From Phycicoccus sp. HDW14 (GTDB taxonomy: Bacteria > Actinomycetota > Actinomycetes > Actinomycetales > Dermatophilaceae), in NCBI RefSeq assembly GCF_011383005.1, contig NZ_CP049935.1, positions 62,001 to 126,000 of the forward strand: 64,000 nt of DNA. The letters are read 5' to 3'. How positions within the stretch are numbered: the stretch's first letter is position 1; each line of letters starts with the position of its first letter. The notes under the pieces were generated by a model. That model saw nothing but the letters and a program-made list of their open reading frames with translations. It ran no database searches and was not told the origin of the DNA. Shown here in pieces: positions 55,110 to 64,000 of this stretch. Made by a program: the position numbers and the translations under genes.

Positions 55110-56516
55110 TCACGAGGTCGGCCCGCCGTCGGTGCCGCCGCGCAGGAGCGCGAGCAGGACCCGCGCCACGGCCGGCGACGCGCCCCACGTCTCGACGTCG
55201 GCACCGCCCCGGGGCCAGCCGCAGTCGACGAGCACCGCACGGTGACCGGCCGACCGCAGCCGGGCGAGGACCTCGTGCGCCGGGTGGTCGGGTCCGGCGG
55301 ACCGGGCGACGACGGCGACCCGCGCCCCGGCCGGGACGTCCGCCTCGGCCACGGTCTCGCCGAGGGCGGCCGGGCCCCACGCGACGGCGCCCACGGCGAG
55401 GTTCGCCCGCGAGCCGACCTGGACGACGGCCAGCGGCGCGGGGTCGGCCACGAGCTCGCGCCCGGCGTCGGTCACGGTGAAGGCGGCGGCCACGAGCTCG
55501 TCCGGCACCGCCGGCCCCGTCGTGGGCGCACCGGCGACGAGGGTGCGCCGGGCCAGCGCGCGCACCCGGGCCGCGGCTTCAGCCACCCGCTCCGCCGGCA
55601 GCCGCCCGGACGCCACCGCCTCGAGCACGGCGGCCCGGACCTCGCCGAAGCGCTCGCCACCGGTCGCCGACCCGAGGCAGAGCAGGTCGACACCCGCGGC
55701 CAGGGCCCGCACGGCCGCCTCGGGGATGCCCGTCTGCGCCGACGCCCCGGCCATGTCGAGGGCGTCGCTGACGACCACCCCGTCGAAGCCGAGCTCGTCA
55801 CGCAGTAGCCCGAGGACGGTGGGGGAGAAGGTCGCCGGTCGGTGGGGGTCGAGGGCGGTCACGAGGATGTGCGACGTCATCACGCAGGCGACCCCGGCCT
55901 CGACGGCGGCCCGGAAGGGGACCATCTCACGCCCCCGCAGGACGTCGAGTGGCACGTCGACGCGCGGGAGGTCGTGGTGCGAGTCGGCCACTGTGTCGCC
56001 GTGGCCGGGGAAGTGCTTGGCGCACGCGGCGACCCCGGTGGACTGCAGTCCGTGGACCCACGCCGTCGTGTGCCGCGCGACCGTCTCCGGGTCGGCACCG
56101 AACGAGCGGACGCCGATGACCGGGTTCTGCGGCGAGGAGTTCACGTCGACGACCGGCGCGAGGTCGAGGCCGATGCCCAGCGCGGCCAGCTCGAGCCCCA
56201 CGGCCGCACCCGCCCGTCGCGTCACGGCCACGTCGTCGACCCGCCCGAGCACGCCGTTGCCGACCGACGTCGAGCCCGACGGGTAGTGCAGGCGCGTGAC
56301 GTCGCCGCCCTCCTCGTCGACGGCGAGCAGGACCCCCGGCAGCTCGCGGGTCAACGCCGAGCAGACCTCTGCCACACCGCCGTCCGGTCCGACGTTGTCG
56401 CCGTACAGGCACACCGAGACCAAGCCGGCAGCGTGTGCGTCACGCAGCCAGGACGGGACCTCGGTGCCGACGAAGCCGGGCTGGAGGGTCGCGGTGACGT
56501 CCTCCTCGAGGGTCAT
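55110..56516 (-). CDS. Glycoside hydrolase family 3, beta-N-acetylhexosaminidase-like
   Basis: A 468-residue GH3 of the NagZ type. Marks: VDEEGGDVTRLHYPSG, KHFPGHGDTVADSHHDLP (residues 167-184, with the NagZ-specific His loop as general acid), and the nucleophile D251 in VVVSDALDMAG. It has no signal peptide, so acts on imported oligosaccharides. A ~120-residue C-terminal domain follows the barrel as in longer NagZ-like enzymes. ATG 56516 overlaps the permease stop (ATGA). With the transporter, ROK regulator and nagB it points to uptake and cleavage of N-acetylglucosamine-containing sugars. Confidence 0.9.
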   Translation of the reverse strand: MTLEEDVTATLQPGFVGTEVPSWLRDAHAAGLVSVCLYGDNVGPDGGVAEVCSALTRELPGVLLAVDEEGGDVTRLHYPSGSTSVGNGVLGRVDDVAVTRRAGAAVGLELAALGIGLDLAPVVDVNSSPQNPVIGVRSFGADPETVARHTTAWVHGLQSTGVAACAKHFPGHGDTVADSHHDLPRVDVPLDVLRGREMVPFRAAVEAGVACVMTSHILVTALDPHRPATFSPTVLGLLRDELGFDGVVVSDALDMAGASAQTGIPEAAVRALAAGVDLLCLGSATGGERFGEVRAAVLEAVASGRLPAERVAEAAARVRALARRTLVAGAPTTGPAVPDELVAAAFTVTDAGRELVADPAPLAVVQVGSRANLAVGAVAWGPAALGETVAEADVPAGARVAVVARSAGPDHPAHEVLARLRSAGHRAVLVDCGWPRGGADVETWGASPAVARVLLALLRGGTDGGPTS

Positions 56517-57352
56517 CCCTTGACCGCCCCGCCGACCAGGCCGCTGCTCATCCGACCCTGCACGACGAGGAAGAAGACGATGACGGGCAGTGCGACGAGG
56601 GTCGAGGCGGCCATCACCTGGCCCCAGTCGGTCTCGCGGCTGGCGCTGGCCTGCACGAAGCCGCGCAGCCACAGGGGCAGGGTGCGCGACTGCTCCTCGG
56701 TCATGACGACGAGGGCGACCGTGAACTCGTTCCACGCCTGGAGGAACGCGTAGACACCGGAGGCCACGAGCCCGGGAGCCAACAGCGGGAACGTGATCCG
56801 CAGGAAGGCCTGCGTGCGGGACAGGCCGTCGACCATCGCCGCCTCCTCGAGGTCGGCGGGGACCCCGGCGACGAAGCCGCGCAGCATCCAGATGGTGAAG
56901 GGCACGACGGCCGCCGTGTAGAGGACGGCCAGCCCGAGCGAGCGGTTGAGCAGCCCGAGCGAGGACATCATCTTGTACTGCGCGATGAACAGCCCCTCGG
57001 CCGGGAGCATCTGGATGAGCAGGAGCGCGAGGACGAACGACGTGCGACCGCGGAACCGGAACCGGCTGACGGCCAGCGCCCCGAGGAAGGCCACGGCGAG
57101 GGCCGCGACGACGGTCGTCAGCGTGACGACGAGCGAGACCCCCAGGGCCCGACCGAACGCCGGGTCGCCGGCGACCACCCCGAAGTTGTCGAACGACCCG
57201 CCGAACGGGAGGAACGTCGGTGTCGTGGACTGGAGGACGACGTTCGGGAGGAAGGCCGAGTTGAGCATCCAGTAGACGGGGAAGGCCCAGACGGCCGACA
57301 CCGCGAGGGCCAGCACGGAGAGCAGGACGCGGGAGGTGCGGGAGCGGCGCAT
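56513..57352 (-). CDS. Carbohydrate ABC transporter permease, MalG type
   Basis: A 279-residue six-segment inner-membrane subunit. The ABC-loop (EAA motif) reads DLEEAAMVDGLSRTQAFLRI with the conserved Gly and L/I-P spacing. The N-terminal LLSVLALAVSAVWAFPVYWML and C-terminal FFLVVQGRMSSGLVGGAVKG are typical of CUT1 permeases. ATG 57352 shares one base with the stop of the MalF-type gene (TGATG). No ATPase gene is in the operon; many actinobacterial CUT1 systems share one multitask ATPase (MsiK). Confidence 0.93.
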   Translation of the reverse strand: MRRSRTSRVLLSVLALAVSAVWAFPVYWMLNSAFLPNVVLQSTTPTFLPFGGSFDNFGVVAGDPAFGRALGVSLVVTLTTVVAALAVAFLGALAVSRFRFRGRTSFVLALLLIQMLPAEGLFIAQYKMMSSLGLLNRSLGLAVLYTAAVVPFTIWMLRGFVAGVPADLEEAAMVDGLSRTQAFLRITFPLLAPGLVASGVYAFLQAWNEFTVALVVMTEEQSRTLPLWLRGFVQASASRETDWGQVMAASTLVALPVIVFFLVVQGRMSSGLVGGAVKG

Positions 57353-58341
57353 CAGTTCTCCTGGGCCATGAGCGAGCGGACGTAGCGCCAGCTGAGCGCG
57401 ACGGTGAGGAGGAGCATGAGGACGCTGACCGCGCTCGCGGTGCCGAAGTCGCCCTTGCCCGTGCCGAGCTGGTAGACGTACGTGCCGAGCAGGTTGGTCT
57501 CGTTGGCGACCGACCCGGCGTCCTGCAGCAGCTTGATCTGCGTGAAGACCCGCAGGTCCCAGATCAGCTGCAGCAGCAGGACGATCGAGAGCACGGGGGC
57601 CACGAGGGGGGCGTAGATGTACCGCAGTCGCTGCCAGCCGCCGGCGCCGTCGAGCATCGAGGCCTCGACGACCTCGGTGCCGACCTGGGTCAGCCCGGCG
57701 TAGATGCTCAGCGCCACGAACGGCACGCTCATCCAGACGACGATGGTCGAGGCGACGACGAAGAAGGACAGCGGCTCGGCGAGCCAGTTGTGGCCCGCCG
57801 CGCCGTCGACCCCGAGGTGCACGAGCAGCCAGTTGAGCAGCCCGCGGCGCCAGTCGACGATCCAGATCCACACCGTCATCGCGGCGACGACGGGCATCGC
57901 CCAGGCGAGCAGGAGCGAGACCTGGAGCACGAGGCGGACCCCGCGGCCGAGGGCGTTCATCAGGACGGCGATGCCGCCGCCGACCGCGACGGTGACGAAC
58001 GCGGTGACGAGGCAGAAGACGACCGAGCGCAGGACGACCGCCCAGAGCGCCGGGTCGGTGACGAGGGCGACGTAGTTGTCCAGGCCCACCCACTCCGGCG
58101 GGGCGCCGAACTGCTGCTTGAGGCCGAACTTGCGCAGGCTGGTCACGAGCTGCCACGCGACGGGGTAGCCGAGCGCCGCGACGAGCAGCACGAGGGTCGG
58201 GAGGACGAGCAGGAGGGGCAGCCGGCCGCCGGGTCGTGAGCCGCGACCCTTCCGGCGGGCCGGGGTCGCGCTCGGGACCGGGGGGACCGGCGGCACGGGG
58301 GCGGTCGCCGGTGACGAGGGGGCGGTGGTCCGCGACGTCAT
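57352..58341 (-). CDS. Carbohydrate ABC transporter permease, MalF type
   Basis: A 329-residue CUT1 permease with a Pro-rich ~35-residue cytoplasmic N-terminus and six main membrane segments. The EAA loop is EVVEASMLDGAGGWQRLRYI. Other marks: LPTLVLLVAALGYPVAWQL, AWAMPVVAAMTVWIWIVDW. ATG 58341 has GAAGGA seven bases upstream. Preceded by the binding-protein gene with a strong hairpin between them; overlaps the MalG-type gene. Confidence 0.93.
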   Translation of the reverse strand: MTSRTTAPSSPATAPVPPVPPVPSATPARRKGRGSRPGGRLPLLLVLPTLVLLVAALGYPVAWQLVTSLRKFGLKQQFGAPPEWVGLDNYVALVTDPALWAVVLRSVVFCLVTAFVTVAVGGGIAVLMNALGRGVRLVLQVSLLLAWAMPVVAAMTVWIWIVDWRRGLLNWLLVHLGVDGAAGHNWLAEPLSFFVVASTIVVWMSVPFVALSIYAGLTQVGTEVVEASMLDGAGGWQRLRYIYAPLVAPVLSIVLLLQLIWDLRVFTQIKLLQDAGSVANETNLLGTYVYQLGTGKGDFGTASAVSVLMLLLTVALSWRYVRSLMAQEN

Positions 58342-58379
58342 GGGGTGTCCTTCGGGAGGGGGCGGCGAGGGCCCGGGCT

Positions 58380-58411
58380 CCCCGGCGCCGGGTGGTGGCC
58401 CGGCGCCGGGG
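58380..58411 (-). terminator. 13-bp perfect stem-loop between binding protein and permease genes
   Basis: CCCCGGCGCCGGG (58380-58392), loop of six bases, CCCGGCGCCGGGG (58399-58411). It begins 17 bases after the binding-protein stop. Such hairpins commonly protect or end the binding-protein transcript so that it outnumbers the permeases; partial read-through into the permease genes is expected. Confidence 0.75.
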
Positions 58412-58427
58412 CGGGGATCACCGGGGC

Positions 58428-59780
58428 TCAGGACAGGTTGAGCATCGGGGTGATCTTGGCGTCGTACTGCTGGGCGAGCCCGGCGAGGTCGTCGGTGCCA
58501 CGGATCTTGCCGAAGAACTCCTCGAGGACCTGCGCCGACTCGACGGCGGCCCAGCCCGGCGCGGCCGGGGTCAGCTTGGAGTTCGAGGCCGACTCGACGA
58601 GGGCCTTGGCGAAGGCGTCGTCACCGAGCGAGGACACGTAGTCCGAGTTGGCCGGGCCGAGGCCGGCGCCGCCGAGCTTCTGCTGGTACTCGGGGCTGAA
58701 GATGATCTTCATCAGCTCCTTGGCCAGGGCGGGGTTCTTGCTCTTGGCCGAGATCGCGATGTTCGAGCCGCCCGCGAAGACCGGGGCCGGCTTGCCGTCG
58801 GTGCCGGGGAGGGTGAAGACGCCGAACTTGGCGTCGTCCCAGGTGCGGACCTCCTTGCCGTCCTTCTTCGTCAGGTCACCGATCGACCAGTGCGCCCAGC
58901 CCGGCGCCATGATCGTCGCCGCGGCGAGGGAGGTCTTGCCGGCCGCCTTGCCCGCGTCGTCGAGGATCGTGTCGGAGTCGTTGATGTAGAGCCACGGCGA
59001 CTGGTCCTTGGCGTCGGCCGGCGCCTTGCTCGCCGACCGCTGGATCTGCTGGAGCTGCTGCAGGCCCTTGAGCGTGTTGGCGTCGGAGAGGGTCGAGACC
59101 CACTTGCCGTCCTGCTTCTTGGCCAGGTCGCCGCCGTTGGCGAAGACCCAGGAGATGCCGTTGCGCCAGTCCTGGCCGCCGATGAAGAAGCCCGAGAAGT
59201 TCTTGATCTGGTCGGGGTTGTCGGTGGCGATCTTCTCGACGTCGCTGTTGAACTGCTCGAGCGTCGTCGGCACCTCGATGCCCGCCTTCTTCCAGACGTC
59301 CTTGCGGTAGAACATGTACCGGGAGCCGAAGTAGTAGGGCAGGGCGTACTTCTTGCCGTCGACCGAGCCGGCCTCGACGAACGAGTTCAGCAGCTTGCTG
59401 CCGCCCAGCTCGTCGTACATGTCCGAGATGTCGAGGAACGCGCCGACGTTGGTGAACGTCGGGCTCTGGGTGTTGCCGAGCTCGGTGACGTCCGGGGTGT
59501 TGGCGGCGTCGGGCAGGGCCGTGGTCAGCTTGGTGACGAGGTCGGGCCAGGCCTGCTCCTCGATCTTCAGCGTGGCGCCGGTCTTGGCCTTGAAGGTGTC
59601 GGTCAGGTAGGTGCGCAGCTCGTCGGGGGTGTCGCCCCCGGCCAGCCACAGGGTCACCGTCTTGCCGGCGTTGTCGGCCGTGCTCGTGGCCGCCGGTTCT
59701 TTCGACCCGCCGTCGTTCGCGCAGGCGGTCAGGGCGAGAGCCGCACTCGTCAGCAGGACGAGGGGAAGGCGCCGATTCAT
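58428..59780 (-). CDS. Sugar ABC transporter substrate-binding lipoprotein
   Basis: A 450-residue CUT1 solute-binding protein. Lipobox LTAC places the lipidated Cys at residue 20. Family marks: TVTLWLAGGDTPDELRTYL, FTNVGAFLDISDMYDEL, YALPYYFGSRYMFYRKDVW, and FAGGSNIAISAKSKNPALA. It delivers an oligosaccharide to the permeases outside the membrane. ATG 59780 has AAAGGA eight bases upstream. It follows the ROK gene by 66 bases. Exact sugar not predictable; genes around it suggest an amino sugar. Confidence 0.94.
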   Translation of the reverse strand: MNRRLPLVLLTSAALALTACANDGGSKEPAATSTADNAGKTVTLWLAGGDTPDELRTYLTDTFKAKTGATLKIEEQAWPDLVTKLTTALPDAANTPDVTELGNTQSPTFTNVGAFLDISDMYDELGGSKLLNSFVEAGSVDGKKYALPYYFGSRYMFYRKDVWKKAGIEVPTTLEQFNSDVEKIATDNPDQIKNFSGFFIGGQDWRNGISWVFANGGDLAKKQDGKWVSTLSDANTLKGLQQLQQIQRSASKAPADAKDQSPWLYINDSDTILDDAGKAAGKTSLAAATIMAPGWAHWSIGDLTKKDGKEVRTWDDAKFGVFTLPGTDGKPAPVFAGGSNIAISAKSKNPALAKELMKIIFSPEYQQKLGGAGLGPANSDYVSSLGDDAFAKALVESASNSKLTPAAPGWAAVESAQVLEEFFGKIRGTDDLAGLAQQYDAKITPMLNLS

Positions 59781-59846
59781 CTCGGGTTCCTTTCGGTGGG
59801 TCGAGGGGCGGTGGGCCCCCTGGGTGCACCCGGGTGCGGGGTGGGG

Positions 59847-60983
59847 TCAGACGACCCCGAGGCGGTCCCACAGGACCAGTGCCGCCGCGCCGCGCAGGAC
59901 GATGTCCTCCGGGGACGTGGCGAGGCGGACGGTGAGGGGGGTGTCGAGGCTCGGCAGCAGCCGGTCGGCGAGGCTGCGGGCGACGACGGGGACGACCGGC
60001 TCGAGGAGCGCGGCGGGGCCGGCGAGCACGACCTCGGAGAGGTCGAGCGCGGCGACGAGGGGCGCGAGGGCGACGGCCAGGCGGTGGCCGCCGACCTCGG
60101 CGACGGAGTCGGCGGCGGCGGGGTCGTCGCCGGCGTCGAGGGCGGCGCGCAGCCGCGGCACGGAGAGCCAGGTCTCGAGGCAGCCGGCGCGTCCGCACGA
60201 GCAGGTCTCACCGCCGTCGGTGCCGACGGTGACGTGGCCGATCTCGCCCGCGGCGTGGTGGGCGCCGCGCACGAGGCGGCCGCCGCTCACGACGCCGCAG
60301 CCGACACCTCGCCCGACCTGGACGAGGACCATGTCCTGGCTCGCCGGCGAGGTGCTCAGCTCGGCCTGGGTGGCGGCGTCGGAGTCGTTGGTCACGAGGA
60401 CGGGGACGCCGGTGGCCTCGGCGACCAGCTCGCGCAGGGCGACGTCGGTCCAGCCCAGGTTGGGAGCGGTGCGCACCGTGCCGTCGGGGGCGACGAGGCC
60501 CGGGGTGCCGATGCCGATGCCGAGCACCGGGTGCTGGGCCGTGGCGAGCACGGAGCGGACGAGCTCGACGACGACGGCGGGGTCGAGACCGCGGCCCTGA
60601 CCGGCGTCGACGGCGGCGGCGCGCTCCTCGCGGTGCAGCACGGTGCCGGTGACGTCGACGACCGCGGCCTGGAGGCGGGCGGGCACGGAGAGGTCGACGG
60701 CGAGGGTCAGCAGGCCGCTGCGGTCGAGGTCGACGAGGGTGGCCGGCTTACCGGGACCGGCCTGCTCGGCGGTGCCGACGTCGCGCACGCGGCCCTCGCC
60801 GATCAGCTCGGCGACGAGGTCGGACATCGTCACCTTCGTGACCCCGACCTCGCGCGCCAGCTGGGCCCGGGAGGTGGGTCCGAGCCGCCGGAGTGTCTGC
60901 AGCACGAGCGAGAGGTTCTGCCGCCGCCCGTCGGCGGGCAGGACGGCCGTCGAGGTGCTGATACGGCGGGGAGTGGGGCTCAC
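59847..60983 (-). CDS. ROK family transcriptional repressor
   Basis: A 378-residue NagC/Mlc-type repressor. A winged helix-turn-helix occupies residues ~25-70 (GPTSRAQLAREVGVTKVTMS), then the ROK sugar-kinase-like fold: ATP-site-like LGIGIGTPGLVA, TNDSDAATQAEL, GRGVGCGVVSGGRLVRGAHH, H250 in GEIGHVTV and the zinc cluster C261-x-C263-x4-C268 in TCSCGRAGCLE. It probably releases DNA on binding the imported sugar. GTG 60983 has no ribosome site and lies two bases from the palindromic operator, so it should be strongly autoregulated. Confidence 0.9.
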   Translation of the reverse strand: MSPTPRRISTSTAVLPADGRRQNLSLVLQTLRRLGPTSRAQLAREVGVTKVTMSDLVAELIGEGRVRDVGTAEQAGPGKPATLVDLDRSGLLTLAVDLSVPARLQAAVVDVTGTVLHREERAAAVDAGQGRGLDPAVVVELVRSVLATAQHPVLGIGIGTPGLVAPDGTVRTAPNLGWTDVALRELVAEATGVPVLVTNDSDAATQAELSTSPASQDMVLVQVGRGVGCGVVSGGRLVRGAHHAAGEIGHVTVGTDGGETCSCGRAGCLETWLSVPRLRAALDAGDDPAAADSVAEVGGHRLAVALAPLVAALDLSEVVLAGPAALLEPVVPVVARSLADRLLPSLDTPLTVRLATSPEDIVLRGAAALVLWDRLGVV

Positions 60984-60985
60984 AG

Positions 60986-61010
60986 TTGGTTAGTAAAGAG
61001 TACTAACTAA
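60986..61010. promoter_or_regulatory. Palindromic operator of the ROK repressor
   Basis: TTGGTTAGTA, spacer AAGAG, TACTAACTAA: 10-bp arms with one mismatch, 7-bp inner arms perfect. The string is very AT-rich in a ~73% GC genome and abuts the ROK start. ROK-family operators of this TTAGTWxxx...ACTAA type are known in actinobacteria. It also lies upstream of divergent pepN (start 61128). Confidence 0.8.
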
Positions 61011-61127
61011 AGATCGGCAAGAGCCGTGACCGGATCGTGACCTGCCCTTCCGCGGCGCTCAGGGGTGGCCGACGGCGGGCCGCCGCCGGGTGGTCGGAGA
61101 GGGTGGTGCGTCTGGTTGGGTGGGTGC

Positions 61128-63611
<2,484 letters not shown>

Positions 63612-63739
63612 CGGGTGGGCCCGGTGGCGGCGGGGTGACCCGGGTGGTTGCCGCCCCGGGATGCGGGGCGCCCCGTCGCGGGTGATGATCGCGGGGCCCA
63701 CACCGAAGGGCCCACCGGCCCGTACCAGGAGGACCACCC

Positions 63740-64000
63740 GTGCCCAGACCCACCCACCTGCGCCGCATGGCCGTGGCGGCGGCGACCACCGTCGCCCTCG
63801 CCGGAGCACTCACCACCGGGACCGCCTCGGCCGCCCCCACCGCCGCCGAGCCGCCCTCGACCCCGGTGCCGATCGTCACCCCCGACGGCGAGGTCTTCAG
63901 CTACGTCCTCAACGCGAAGCACGCCAACCCCGGCCAGACCAGGCTGGTGACCCGGGCCGTGGAGCGCTCCGGCGGCGTGGTCGTCCAGGCCTGGCCGCAG
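63740..64000 (+). CDS. Secreted subtilase (S8), N-terminal part, cut by window end
   Basis: The first 87 codons of a secreted protein. Signal peptide: basic PRPTHLRRM, hydrophobic AVAAATTVALAGALTTG, cleavage after ASA. Next is FSYVLNAKHANPGQTRLV, then AVERSGGVVVQAWPQ, which resembles the start of the pro-domain of actinobacterial subtilisin-like proteases. GTG 63740 is preceded by AGGAGG at an ideal distance. The catalytic domain lies outside the window, so the S8 call rests on the pro-region only. Confidence 0.65.
   Translation, partial: MPRPTHLRRMAVAAATTVALAGALTTGTASAAPTAAEPPSTPVPIVTPDGEVFSYVLNAKHANPGQTRLVTRAVERSGGVVVQAWPQ

Noticed and set aside
55027..61010. DasR-type operator for the amino-sugar genes
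   Set aside because: No site resembling the streptomycete TGGTCTAGACCA consensus is visible near nagB, the binding protein or the ROK gene; the palindromes present have different sequences.

Overview
The window is about 73% G+C, uses many GTG/TTG starts, overlapping GTGA/ATGA gene junctions and TANNNT -10 boxes placed 6-8 bases before start codons, and carries mycothiol-type DinB, MoxR/DUF58/DUF3488, 2-oxoacid:ferredoxin oxidoreductase and shared-ATPase sugar ABC genes. This fits a high-GC Gram-positive actinobacterium; Micrococcales (Intrasporangiaceae-like) is my best guess, not proven. I see no rRNA, tRNA, CRISPR array or intact insertion sequence.

Layout. 0-2.7 kb: 5'-broken aldo/keto reductase, membrane protein, serine hydrolase. 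2.8-6.7 kb: an unrecognised pair, a large His/Cys-rich protein plus an OmpA-domain protein. 6.8-9.0 kb: lower-GC accessory stretch with a frameshifted AlbA_2/Schlafen-type protein and a small membrane protein. 9.2-13.5 kb: two minus-strand operons (CPBP protease + DinB; DUF1453 membrane protein + NarL-type kinase/regulator) whose upstream regions share a 42-bp element at the same distance from each start. 13.5-22.3 kb: mixed accessory genes (SDR, CPBP, TMEM175-like, DUF1801, hydrolases, LuxR- and AraC-type regulators, a secreted LAS-type peptidase) and a duplicated, internally deleted segment. 22.3-27.7 kb: rarD-korB-korA divergent from nuoA-nuoB-DUF2568. 27.8-44.6 kb: Tat-exported PhoX, a 2070-residue Ig/FN3 surface protein with MoxR, DUF58 and a DUF3488 transglutaminase-like protein, VanZ and VanY, and an OmpR-type two-component system. 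44.7-52.5 kb: nuoC-H-I-J-K-L-M-N in one overlapping operon. 52.6-61.0 kb: htpX, GNAT, then an amino-sugar/oligosaccharide locus (nagB; GH3, two permeases, binding protein, ROK repressor). 61.1-64.0 kb: pepN and the start of a secreted subtilase.

How the genes work together. KorAB would reduce ferredoxin from 2-oxoacids; the neighbouring nuo genes supply the membrane arm and part of the peripheral arm of a complex I, but nuoE, nuoF and nuoG (NADH module) and also nuoD are absent from the window, so a ferredoxin-fed complex that borrows NuoD from elsewhere is the most interesting hypothesis. The ROK locus imports and hydrolyses an amino-sugar oligosaccharide using an ATPase encoded elsewhere.

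Quality warning. At least ten conserved genes or gene parts (OmpA-domain gene, 20.1-kb small gene, korA, DUF58, DUF3488, VanZ, VanY, response regulator, nuoN twice) are broken by what reads as loss of exactly one base, almost always in a short G or C run, and adding one base per break restores full-length products. Read these as probable sequence errors rather than pseudogenes until checked.
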